Below are positions 12,602-22,770 of a DNA stretch of 64,000 bases, piece after piece; position 1 is the stretch's first letter; each line of letters starts with the position of its first letter. The notes below the pieces were generated by a model. That model ran no database searches and had not been told where the DNA came from. It saw only the letters and a program-made list of their open reading frames with translations. The stretch comes from Epiperipatus broadwayi (lineage: Eukaryota > Onychophora > Udeonychophora > Euonychophora > Peripatidae): assembly GCA_028023455.1 (NCBI GenBank), contig JAQFVV010012506.1, positions 2,848,714 to 2,912,713 of the forward strand, read 5' to 3'. The translations under genes and the position numbers were made by a program.

Positions 12602-13270
12602 AAATTATAACTTTATTGATAGTAAAAATCAGTCATATATCACATGACCTATGTAGCTTGTATTACCAATATGTAATATATAAAGAACCTGCTACTAGCT
12701 CTAAACAAGCTTAATTTATTTTTTTTATGATAAATGCTACAAGAAAAAATACATGAAACCTTTATTTATGATGGTCCCCATCCCCAGACCGGTTTTGAGC
12801 TATGGCTCTCATCAGTGAGAAGCTAGGACATGAGATTTAAAATATTAACTCAAGCCAAGCATTTATCTAATTCTTAAATATTAAGAAAAAGATCCAAATC
12901 TTCAGACACCTACATGTCTTCAAAGTCAGCTCTTTAATCAAAGAAACTATATGAGCCTGAACTAAATTCAGAGATCCCATATATTAGTAGGCTTAGCAAT
13001 TTAATATAGCCAAAGCCCTAATAGCAAAATTATAATAGTAAAAATCAGTCATATATCACATGACCTATATAGCTCGTATTACCAATATGTAATATATAAA
13101 GAGCCTGCTACTAGCTCTAAACAAGCTTAATTTTTTTTATGATAAATGCTACAAGAGAAAATACATGAAGCTTTTATCTATGATGGTTTCCATCCCCAGA
13201 CCGGTTTCGAGGTATGGCTCTCATCAATGAGGAGCTAGGACATGAGATTCAAAATATTAACTTTATTGAT
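12602..13270. repeat. Direct duplication, ~240-bp units 416 bp apart
   Basis: Copy 1 (about 12602-12847) and copy 2 (about 13026-13270) align along their length with scattered substitutions and small indels. Both carry AATCAGTCATATATCACATG, a CCAGACCGGTTT segment and a CTCATCA..GAGCTAGGACATGAGA-type end. The spacer of about 180 bp is unique. The CCGGTTTCGAG segment weakly resembles a tRNA B box, so a SINE origin is possible but unproven. Confidence 0.7.
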
Positions 13271-14500
13271 AGTTTTCTGCAATTTGTTCTTATGCCATCT
13301 ATATTTAGTTTTAATTTCATGTTTATTAATTTATGCTATGTTCATCAAAACAAAGTTTTGTGGGGTTTAATTAATTATCGGAGGGGCGATTAAACACCTT
13401 TCCATTATGTTAGAATATTATAATATAAAGAAATATAGGCAAAACTTCCTTCTGAAATCAAACTATTACTTACACTAGAGTGAATTAGTTACTTATAATG
13501 CACAAAATAAGTTATTTAAAACACATATTTTGCGTAGATTATTTAAAAATGGATATTTTGCATAAGTTATTTTAAATGAGTATTTGCGTAAGTTATTTTA
13601 AAAAGCAATCTTTTGCTTAAGTTATTTAAAAATCAATATTTACTTAATATTAACTGTGAGTTATACAGCATATAAGTAATATTTTAAATATTAGTAAATC
13701 CTTAATTTTGCTGTAACTCTCTTTAATCAGAGGTTAAGCTATACAGATATCCTTAAATCAGTTCTTATTATAGCCTTGTAGTGTGACTAAGTAATACTAT
13801 TTAGGAACTGACCAGTGATAGTGGCACTGGTAGAAGCTAAACTTTGGCATAATTAATTTAGGAAATATTAAGTTAGTGTGGCAAATGTGTTGTTAGTTAG
13901 CATAAATATGCATAACTTCTTGCTATATCTATAATGGACTACATCAGGATCATTTCCACATCAAGTCACACCTCGAAAGTTTAGGCAACTTTGACATTTA
14001 TTTGTATTTAAAGGAACTAAAGCATTCCAAGGGCTCATTAAGTTGCTATTCCATTCACTTAAATAATAGGGCCTCTTTGTATTATAGCAAGTAGCTAGGT
14101 CTGGGGAACCAATTACTAGGTAATGAACCTCAAATAAGAACACAATCGAGATTCATATATTCTGATACTATAGTTTGTAACACCCTAGAATCTGATGTTC
14201 AACTGTCCAACATCAGTTCAACCTCCCATAGAATTAACATTGGCTTTGATCCAATTCGAAATCTGAATTAATGCATTTATCTGTGTAGGAATTATATATA
14301 ATATCACACAAATATCATTATAAGTTATGTTTAAACTTAGTAAAAACAATAATATAATCCCTATCAGTTACCAATTAATTGATCACTCTAACTATTACTG
14401 ATTTCTACTATATAGATCATAGCATGGGTTATGACATAAAAGATGGTATAAGAATATTGTCAGCTCTGCAACTCATAGTCTATCTAGACATTTTGCAACC
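13271..14500. other. AT-rich stretch, one short tandem array inside
   Basis: No gene is recognised apart from the ~27-bp tandem array listed separately. Confidence 0.5.
13509..13645. repeat. Tandem array, ~27-bp unit, five copies
   Basis: Units built on AAGTTATTTAAAA plus TTTTGCGT recur at 13509, 13537, 13563, 13590 and 13619. Spacing is 26-29 bp. Confidence 0.7.
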
Positions 14501-14506
14501 CTAAAT

Positions 14507-14612
14507 TTCACTCACCTGCATGTGAGCAAATATAATTTGTTTTGTTTATTGTTTATTGATAATCACAGTAAGCATTAGTAAATCTAAGTATTCACTCACC
14601 TGTGTGTGAGCA

Positions 14613-14652
<40 letters not shown>

Positions 14653-14672
14653 CACTCACCTGTGTGTGAGCA

Positions 14673-14706
<34 letters not shown>
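14507..14706. repeat. CTCACCTGTGTGTGAGC units and (TA)n tracts
   Basis: The short palindromic unit CTCACCTGTGTGTGAGC occurs three times (about 14509, 14594 and 14652). The last two copies are each followed by a TA tract of roughly 36 bp, a 58-bp duplication. A relative, CTCATCTGTGTGTGAGC, is at 25967. The second TA tract abuts the gypsy LTR that begins at 14709. Confidence 0.75.
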
Positions 14707-14708
<2 letters not shown>

Positions 14709-14709
<1 letters not shown>

Positions 14710-16518
14710 ACCGGATGAAATATTTTTGATTCGCATATACTGTCCACACAGGCACCACTAGTCTGAAAATTGGAACTAGACATTTATTTTAAGGGTGGAC
14801 AAGATATGCGAACCTGAATGCGCCAGACTAAACTCAGGGAGAAACAAGCTATCTTAAATATTGTTTAGATAGTTGACAATAAAAGCACCAAGACAAACGT
14901 CAGCCAAATAAATTTAAACAATTTATTAATTTTATTAAACGTTGGACAATAGAGTAAAGATATCTAGCCATGAATACAAAAGTGACTTATATTAACATAT
15001 GCATATTTACCAGAGAGTGCACATGAGTACAGCAAACATGAAAACATTAAACATTTTGGCAGCAACTTTCTCTCACCTAAAAATATAAGAAATGGATAGG
15101 ATAATAGCTTCCTGCTGGCAATCCATAAAATTACAAAAATAACTACTCTAGCTTCCTGATTCAGATATTAAAACAGTTACGGACCTGTAGGAAATCAATG
15201 AAACTAGTGCAGATGATCGATCAGTAGCATTCTAACTACTGATGGTATAACGCTGCAGGACTGCTGCGCGTAATACTACTTTTAAAGCAAATATGGTTGA
15301 TTTCTCATACAAGACAGCAAAAGGATATTTGATCACATTCTTACATAATCTGGAAAGAAATGACTACTTTCAGAAAACCTGAAGAAATAATTTGATAAAT
15401 AGCCAGCAAAAAGATTTTGTTGTTTGCAAAAAGCACAAACCAAACGTGTTTAAAAATTCATTATTTTACAACAACAACTAAGGGCCGATGAGTAAACAAA
15501 AATTATGAAAACTGCCAAAGCATTTTGCAATAGTTAATAAAATAATTAGGAGTATATTAAACATATAAAATATAATCTCCCAATGCACCCTCTGATAAAT
15601 GAAAATTGAAAACAACTTGGAATCTTAAAACTAAGATTCCAAGACACACTTAATTAAAATAATTAATACAACTCTATAACATAATTATCATTAGATGGAG
15701 TGGAGATTTAATTAAATGCAATTTACTTATCCTGGCTAAAATAAGAGAAAATTTCATCTTACGGCAAAGCACATTTCACCTAGAGTGCACATGTTTATCT
15801 TTAGTCCATTTTCAGGTCCTTTGATGGTGGCAAGATAGAGGCAGTGTTTATTTTAGAGGCTCATGGCATGACTGAAGGAGAGCTGGCAGGCATGAGTCCA
15901 TTCTTTGTTTAAGTTAGCAAGACATCCTGATGATGGCAAAACTCATAGTGGTAGATTTTGACATCTTGCACAGTAACAAAGTCTGTTAATAATTGCAAGT
16001 TTTTAGCAGGAATTAAATGTCCGAACTGCTTCCCAAATGGTATAACTTTCAGCAGGTGATAATCCAAGTGTCCTTTGGAATATTCAATTTCTCTCCTCCA
16101 CAAATTGGTGGGATATCTTTACCTCACTACATTTCTTGTAAAAAATTTCCTTAGTGTCTAATTCTATATCTTAGGCAGGGCAAATATTAATTTCCCACTC
16201 CTCTAATTTAAGAATTTCAACCAGGGATTATTGAAAACAAAAACTCCACTTTTTAGAATTAAATTAGAACTGATAAAAATAAGCAACAAAAATGTAATCA
16301 CACATTTGCTTATTTTTTTAATTAAATGGATTAAAACAAGTAGTGAAAGTAAACTATTTTAAAATCAATTTTATAAACATGAAAATGATCTATTTTAAAT
16401 ATAAATGCGTATCTGTTTTAAATAAAAATTAAAATTTTAACATTATATAAGATTTAACAAAAATTAAGTTTTTAATTTTTGCAGTAAAATCCTTGAATCA
16501 GATATCAATCCAGTTCAA
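14709..16518 (-). repeat. 3' LTR of the gypsy element
   Basis: This is about 1.81 kb, unusually long for a gypsy LTR. In minus orientation it runs from TTGAACTGG to TCCGGTACA. The TACCGGATGAAA end is shared with 20904, and GATATCAATC..GGTTCAA-type sequence is shared with 22757. The right copy lacks the final CA (plus-strand TG at 14707-14708), so the exact terminal dinucleotide is uncertain by a few bases. Confidence 0.85.
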
Positions 16519-16555
16519 CTGCCTCAATACATGATCAAAAAAAACATTTTTGTAA

Positions 16556-16571
16556 CTTCCCCCCTTTTTTT
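16556..16571 (-). other. Candidate polypurine tract
   Basis: The minus strand reads AAAAAAAGGGGGGAA. It lies after the integrase C terminus and about 35 bp before the 3' LTR. This is the place and composition expected for the plus-strand primer of an LTR element. Confidence 0.6.
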
Positions 16572-16672
16572 AAATGTGTTAAACCCCCACCCCCCCTGCA
16601 AAATCCCAGCTGGACATTTGTTATATGTGTTAACTGCAACCAATTGCTTTATTACATCTATGATAATTTTTG

Positions 16673-17134
16673 CTACTTACCTATCATTATTGATCCTTTG
16701 TTCAGCAGGTCTAAGACTACGGGCATTATAGGACCCCTGAATTCCAGACATTTTTCAGAAGAAAGGCATTCTGGCCATATTTTTTTTATAGTAAAAGGTC
16801 CATCATATATCGGGAAAAATTTTTTGTATTGATGCCTTGTTGGATTGCTCACATGAGGTTTTCTGACGAAAACCCAATCACCAGTATTGAATTGGCAAGG
16901 ATGCTGGTTTGCATGCCTTATGCACAATTCAGCCATGTGCTTTAATTTTATCCTAGCCCTTTCTTTGTCCCTCTCTTCATTAGGATTATCACAATTGATG
17001 GGGAATGGAGCTTTCATAAGTATAGAATAATTTTTTCCGAAATGCAGCCTAATGGGAGTAAACCCTGTGGACTCATTTATCATCCAATTAATGTAATTAA
17101 CAATATTCTCAGTCTGTTTCACCCTGGTTGACAT
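16673..17134 (-). pseudogene. Gypsy integrase, C-terminal part
   Basis: A minus-strand frame of 153 codons. It contains INESTGFTPIRLHFGK, the region after the catalytic core where gypsy integrases carry the ...GxSPxxLxFG motif. A Lys/Arg/Glu-rich helix (EERDKERARIKLKHM) follows, then FNTGDWVFVRKP, the beta-barrel-like DNA-binding part with its typical GDxVxVR motif, then FFPIYDGPFTIKKI, the usual KFxPxYxGPFxI segment. In an intact element this protein inserts the DNA copy into the chromosome. The catalytic Glu region lies between this frame and the next upstream frame (17231-17446), where readable sequence is interrupted. Family identification is firm; function is lost. Confidence 0.8.
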
Positions 17135-17230
17135 ACAACCAGAATAAATGGTTAATCTTTCTCATAACCCACTCAGAGGGTTAGATTGAGGGTTTTGTAT
17201 GGATGTTAATGAATGTTTTATACCCTGTTG

Positions 17231-17877
17231 CTAAAGCCAATGCTTCCACTGGTGAGATTTAAAGGATGTTCCATGGTCTGAGAATATACATTGAGGCTTG
17301 CCAATTCTAGGAATTTGCTGCTCTAAACAAAAGTCAATAGCTAGTAACTTGTTAGGATTCTGAGCTAGAATGGGTTGCAAGACTCCCATAAAATGTTTAT
17401 TTACAGGTTTTGTTTGCGAACATGTGTGGCAACTTCTGAGAACCAATAAATATTTCAGTACATCCCTGGCCTATAAAATAATTCTCAGAGCACATACCCA
17501 ACCTTATGTGGTCCAAAATGTCCATAAAGACAATGCACATAATCAATTAAATGATTCCTAAGCTTTTTAGGTATGAGGGTTCTCCAGGAACCTTCTTTTG
17601 CAGTAACCTTGTATTGAAGGACACCATCCTCAATACGATAAGCTCCTTCTTGTTGTTCTAAGTTGGATAGGTCCATTAGTAAAGGATTCAGGGCTCCTTT
17701 CTTGTAGGCTACCATTGGAGCATAATCCAGATCGTTCGCCTGTATTTCTGATAGATTCTGTAAATCATGTTCCATGGAATAATCTATAACCAATGTAATC
17801 ACAGTGATACTTAAGTTATCTGAGTGTAGGCGATGCTGTGACAGATCTATGGGGTGCTGACTTAAAACATCGGCCAC
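17231..17877 (-). pseudogene. Gypsy integrase, zinc-binding domain and truncated core
   Basis: The first part (17877-17485) begins ADVLSQHP, the usual linker from RNase H (ADxLSR). It ends with HCLYGHFGPHKV, which supplies the two histidines of the integrase HHCC zinc domain. The second part (17446-17231) gives SCHTCSQTKP, the CxxC half. It then gives LLAIDF, holding the first catalytic Asp, and soon after IFSDHGTSF, holding the second. In gypsy integrases these two aspartates are normally some 50-60 residues apart. Here about 22 separate them, so part of the core has been deleted. A frameshift separates the two parts. The enzyme must be inactive. Confidence 0.8.
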
Positions 17878-17881
17878 AATG

Positions 17882-18290
17882 TTACCCTTGACAGTGCAAT
17901 AGACATTGAAACTTACAGATCAAACTCCACCAAATGAGCCAATCATTTGTTAGGTAACTATTATTCAGAAATGCTAAACATTTATGGTCAGTAATAACAA
18001 TGATGTTTGAGTCCAGCAAGAATTGCTTGAACTTTCTGAAGGCCCATACAATGGCCCTAGCCTCCTTTTCAGTAGTCGTATAATTATTTTCAGCCCCTTT
18101 TAAGGTACAGCTACAAAAATATAATACCTTGTGATGTTTCTGCTCATTGATTTGGATTAAGACTATTCCCAATCCATGTCGGCTACTATCAGTTTGAATA
18201 TAAAATGTTTGGGAAAAATCAGGGTAGGCCAGAACTACTTGTTTTAGAAAATTCTTCTTGATGAGCCGAAACTCCTGCTCCTGTTATGAA
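17882..18290 (-). pseudogene. Gypsy RNase H domain
   Basis: On the minus strand from about 18290 the frame reads DFSQTFYIQTDSSRHGLGI, the start of a Ty3/gypsy RNase H with the first catalytic Asp. It continues as KVLYFCSCTL, then EKEARAIVWAFRKF (catalytic Glu helix) and ITDHKCLAFL (the third acidic position in TDH). In the family this domain removes the RNA strand of the RNA-DNA hybrid. Motif order and spacing look complete. The frame breaks upstream, where the connection to RT contains a stop (after WFWGS), and again at the integrase junction. Confidence 0.82.
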
Positions 18291-18342
18291 CCCCAAAACC
18301 ACTTCTGGTCCTTTCTTAATAACTGGACTAAGGATGATGATT

Positions 18343-19265
18343 CTACAGCAAAATTTTCATAAAACCAGTGTAAAAGTTGCAGAGACCTAAAAATGGTATC
18401 ACCTGACGTCTGTTAGCACATGTAGGGAAATGCTCAATTGCAGCTAATTTATCCGGATGGAGTTTAATACCATCCTTCCCAATTACAAAACCTAAAAATG
18501 CCACTTCATCCATGGCTAAGTAACTTTTCTGCAAGTTGATGGTGATATTTTTTGACTGCATTCTGTCAAAAATATCTCCACATGCTCCAACTGCTCTTCA
18601 ATATTTCTAAATGCAATAACCACATCATCCATGTACATTACTATAATATTTTTAACCTTCTCTGACAATATCTGATACAAACACCTTAACAACCCTGATC
18701 CACTGTTGATCAACCAAAATGGCATCCATTTAAAGACATACGTATACCCTTCATACCAAAAGCCTGTATATTGGTGATCGGATGGATGAAGAGGTATCTG
18801 CCAATAACTAGAAGTCAAGTCAAACATACTAAAGACAGTTTTCCCTTGAAATCTAGCCAGAATTTCCATTATTGTAGGAGGAATGTCTTTTTCAGGAATT
18901 GTGATAGCATTTAAACGGTGAGCATCCAAACATATTCTAGCTGCCCCATCTTTCTTCTTTACTACCATCAAAGGGTTAATATAAGATGATGCTTGTTTAC
19001 CAATAACATCCCATTCGATCATCTGTTGTATCTGATTTTCCACCTCAGCTTTATATTGAAATGGAATGGGGTAAGAACGACTTTGAAAATGGTTTTCCTC
19101 CTTTGCTTTAATCCAATGAACATACCCTTCAATAGCCTGAGGTATATTAGAAAAAATCATATGGTACTGCATCAACACCTGTGTTAAAAGATGTTGCTCT
19201 GTCCCCTTTAGTATGGACTGTTCCATCTTATTCTTTACGTCAGTGATGTCTAAGACTGATTGCAT
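18343..19265 (-). pseudogene. Gypsy reverse transcriptase
   Basis: The main frame (19265-18516, 249 codons) carries the RT motifs in order: IPFQYKAEVENQI, SSYINPLMVVKKKDG, RICLDAHRLNA, then FDLTSSYWQIPLH (motif A with the first catalytic Asp). The catalytic box is YMDD at 18621-18635, where most gypsy elements have Y(V/A/I)DD. A frameshift near 18540 moves the fingers/connection region to a second frame (18561-18343) with FLGFVIGKDGIKLHPDK, the expected post-catalytic segment. The usual LPFGLxNAP region is altered to WMPFWLINSGSG, a sign of decay. The active-site aspartates are still present although the frame is broken. Confidence 0.87.
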
Positions 19266-19660
19266 ACAGTGTATTTGTAATGACTGATACTTTTTAATCC
19301 CTCTAGGGGTATTATGCTTTCTCTACACTGAAATAAGCATTGACCATAATCAAGCACACATTTATGCTGATGAAGAAAATCTTTTCCCACTATGACATCT
19401 TGTATCAACCCAGGCATTATCAAAAAGACTTGATCCACTTCCATGTTTCCCAGATGAAGCTGGATCCAAACCTGCTTTGTCTCTACATTTGCCTTTTTTC
19501 CATTAGCCAATCTACCTTGCAGTCTCTTTAGAGGCAATGTATACAGGTGAGTTTGTTGTTTTAACAGTGTAAAAATGACTGGAAATCAGGGACAAAGGAC
19601 TCCCTGAATCAATTAAAGCTTGTGCTGTGATGGATTCAATTTTTATACTTATGATGGGAC
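19250..19660 (-). pseudogene. Gypsy aspartic protease (retropepsin) domain
   Basis: In the 19949-19512 frame, ITAQALIDSGSPLSLIS is the retropepsin active-site loop (DSG, replacing the more common DTG). The second half is shifted to another frame (19537-19250). There VFLIMPGLIQDVIVGKDFL carries the flap-distal I(I/L)GxDFL element that ends these proteases. In a live element this enzyme cuts the Gag-Pol polyprotein. A frameshift near 19520 separates the two halves. Confidence 0.75.
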
Positions 19661-20350
19661 AAGCCTGGTTGGCTCCAACTAATGTTGGTTCATCTTTATC
19701 CACCACCACATTGGATACTGTTCCCCCATCTCCATTGAGTATGTTTTTCTTCTCTATTCTATCCCTACTATAATCAATCTTCGTCAATAATGTTATTATT
19801 TCTTCTATACACATTTTATAATTAACCAACATGGCTTGTTGTATCGCCACTGGCATCTTGTTTTTTATTATTGAGATTATCTGGTTTTTTGGCAAAGACA
19901 ATGATGTCAATGACTTCAGTATTGTGGCTTGATTACAGAAAAACTGCATATAAGTTCCTCCATCCTATTTGGAATATGCTTGCTGCCTATTTGGAATATG
20001 CTTGCTGCAAAACTCTTCTAAAGATGCAATATTGTTTCTCTTTACTCCAAAAACTGTGCATGATGGCATATCTATAATCCCCAAATGTCTGTGACTTTAC
20101 ACTTAGAGTATGCCACCAATCTATGACCACACTCTTCAAATGATTACAGGCCACTGCAATCTTTTCCTGTTCATTCCATTCATGAAACTGAAACACTTGT
20201 TGAAGGCTTTCAAGATGTGCAGCTGGACTTTCCCAATTATCTGCCATGAAAAATTTTATCTGAAACAATCTTCTACCTTTAAGTTTACTTTGCCTATTTT
20301 TAACTTCCTTATAAATTTGCCCTCCCAACTTGGCACTCTTTAACAGCTCA
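19661..20350 (-). pseudogene. Gypsy gag relic
   Basis: The frame from 20350 contains FFMADNWESPAAHLESLQQVF and then VACNHLKSVVIDWW, a typical capsid-region pattern of Ty3/gypsy Gag (…L.G.A..WW). After QQAYSK the frame is lost at a 22-bp tandem duplication (19964-19985 and 19986-20007, unit CCTATTTGGAATATGCTTGC plus 2 bp); 22 is not a multiple of three. The downstream part (19949 onward) resumes with LTSLSLPKNQIIS and IIKNKMPVAIQQAM and leads into the protease. No CCHC knuckle is visible. The upstream end runs into a TA/TG microsatellite (20352-20388), so the true start is missing or replaced. Confidence 0.7.
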
Positions 20351-20351
20351 T

Positions 20352-20352
20352 T

Positions 20353-20387
<35 letters not shown>

Positions 20388-20388
20388 A
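20352..20388. repeat. (TA)n(TG)n microsatellite
   Basis: About 10 TA units run into about 8 TG units, inside the gypsy element just before its gag. Confidence 0.85.
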
Positions 20389-20903
20389 TGCTTTTATTGT
20401 CAGTCTTAGCAAACAATGCCTCTTACCATTTATTTAACACTAAGTTTGCCAATCAATCTAAAAGAAAAATGATATTTAACTATTTATTCATGTCACAAGA
20501 AAAAGACTTCCCAAAATATATTTTGCTATTTTAAAATAAAATTTAGCTACGAAAGCAAACACTGTTTACTGTTTATTAATTATTTCATATGAAAAGGCAA
20601 ACAAACTCTTTTCATCTTTTTTTAAAATTAATCTAAAAATGAATACGATGCTACTTTCTATTTGTTAATTATTTGTCATATGAAAAAGATGAACTATATA
20701 TATTTAACTCTTCAAAAAAAAATTAACTCCGACAGACTTTTTTGAAAATACGCTATTTATTGTTTCTAAATTATTTCATACAAAAAAAAAACCCAACCCC
20801 TTTCTATCAAACTTGCTCCAACAATACCTGCAATAATTAATAAAAATTGAACCTTTACCAACTCGAAGCCCTATGTTGGCTGTGCTAAAAATTAATATAT
20901 ATA
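20389..20903. other. Gypsy leader region between 5' LTR and gag
   Basis: AT-rich, with repeated TTATTTGTCATATGAAAAAG-like segments near 20510, 20590 and 20680, but no coding signal. A primer-binding site is expected on the minus strand next to 20903, but that edge is a short TA tract and I cannot name a matching tRNA. Confidence 0.5.
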
Positions 20904-22757
20904 TACCGGATGAAAGATCTTTGATTCGCATATACTGACCACATGGGCACCACTAGTCTGAAAATTGGAACTAGACATTTATTTTAAGGGTGGACATGAT
21001 ATGCAAACCTGAATGCGCCGGACTAAACTCAGGGCGAAACAAGATATCTTAAATATTATTTAGACAGTTGAGAATAAAAGCACCAAGACAAACGTCAGCC
21101 AAATAAATTTAAACAATTTATTAATTTTATTAAAAGTTGGACAATAGAGTAAAGACATCTAGCCACAAATACAAAAGTGACTTATATTAACATATGCATA
21201 TTTACCAGAGAGCGCACATGAGTATGGCAAACACGAAAACATTAAACATTTTGGCAGCAACATTCTCTCACCTAAAAATATAAAAAATGGGTAGGATAAT
21301 AGCTTCCTGCTGGCAATCCATAAAATTACAAAAAAAAAATAACAACTCTAGCTTCCTGGTTCAGATATTAAAACAGTTACGGACTTGTAGGAAATCAATA
21401 AAACCGGTGCAGATGATCGATCAGTAGCATTTTAACTACTGATGCTATAACGCCGCAGAACTGCTGTGCATAATACTACTTTTAAAGCAAACATGGTTGA
21501 TTTCACATACAAGACAGCTAAAGGATATTTGATCATGATCTTACATAATCCAAAAAAAAATGACTACTTTCAGAAAACCCGAAGAAATAATTTGATAAAT
21601 AGCCAGCAAAAATATTTTGTTGTTTGCAAAAAACGCAAACCAAATGTGTTTAAAAATTCATTATTTTACAACAACTACTAAGGACCGATGAGTAAATAAA
21701 AATTACGAAAACTGCCAAAGCATTTTGCAATAGTTAATGAAATAATTAGGAGTATATTAAACATATAAAATACAATCTCCCAATGCACCCTCTGATAAAT
21801 GAAAATTGAAAACAACTTGGAATCTTAAAACTAAGATTCCAAGTCACACTCTAAATACTAGAAAAAGTAAATACAGATAATAAATAATTAAAATAATTAA
21901 TACAACTTTATAACATAATTATTGAGTGGAGATTTAATTAAATGCAATTTATTTACCCTGGCTGGAATAAGAGAAAATTTCATCTTACGACAAAACACAT
22001 TTCGCATAGAGTGCGCACATTTATCTTTAGTCCATTTTAGGTCCTTTGATAGAGGCAAGGTAGAGGCAGTGTTTATTTCAGAGGCTCATGGCATGACTGA
22101 AGGAGAGATGTCAGGCATGGGTTCTTTCTTTGTTTAAGTTAGCAAGACATCCTGATGATGGCAAAACTCATAGTGGTAGATTTTGACATTTTGCACAGTA
22201 ACAAAGTCTGTTAATAATTGCAAGTTTTTAGCAGGAATTAAATGTCTGAACTGCTACCCAAAATGGTATAACTCTCAGCAGGTGATAATCTAAGTGTCCT
22301 CTGGAATACTCAATTTTCTCCATAAATTGGCAGGCTATCTTTACCTCGCTACATTTCCCACGAAAAAATTTCCTTAGGGTCTAATTCTATATCTCAAGCA
22401 GGGCAAATATTAATTTTCCGCTCCTCTAATTTAAGAATTCCAACCAGGGATTATTGAAACAAAAATGACAACACAATTAAATCTCCACTTTTTAGAATTA
22501 AATTAGAACTGATAAAAATAAGCAACAGGAATGTAATCACATGTTTGCTTATTTTTTTAATTAAATGGATTAAAACAAGTAGTGAAAATAAACTATTTTA
22601 AAATCAATTTTATACACATGAAAATGATCTATTTTAAATATAAACGCATATGTGTTTTAAATAATAATAAAAATTTTAACATTATATAAGATTTAACAAA
22701 AATTAAGTTATTAATTTTGGCAGTAAAATCCTTGAATCGGATATCAATCTGGTTCAA
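20904..22757 (-). repeat. 5' LTR of the gypsy element
   Basis: About 1.85 kb and collinear with 14709-16518. A ~35-bp segment near 21850 and one of ~16 bp near 22465 are absent from the left LTR. The outer edge GGTTCAA meets a (TA)n tract at 22758. The inner edge TACCGG meets another short TA tract. Open frames inside it (about 70 codons) are shadows. Confidence 0.85.
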
Positions 22758-22770
22758 TATATATATATAT

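Larger units (their letters stand above)
14709..22757 (-). mobile_element. Ty3/gypsy LTR retrotransposon, near full length, defective
   Basis: The element lies on the minus strand and measures 8.05 kb: 5' LTR 20904-22757, gag, protease, reverse transcriptase, RNase H, integrase, polypurine tract, 3' LTR 14709-16518. The RT-RH-IN order identifies Ty3/gypsy. Every domain is readable, but the frame changes many times, so it cannot encode working proteins. Both outer ends touch (TA)n tracts. The two LTRs share almost all sequence but differ by many substitutions and a few indels. One is a ~35-bp segment near 21850 that is absent from the left copy; another is ~16 bp near 22465. The insertion is therefore not recent. 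It is the best-preserved element in the window and the reference for the LTR-like blocks elsewhere. Confidence 0.88.

Noticed and set aside
19340-19531. Plus-strand frames inside the gypsy element (also 19871-20077 and 20110-20343)
   Set aside because: They are shadows of the minus-strand gag-pol sequence.
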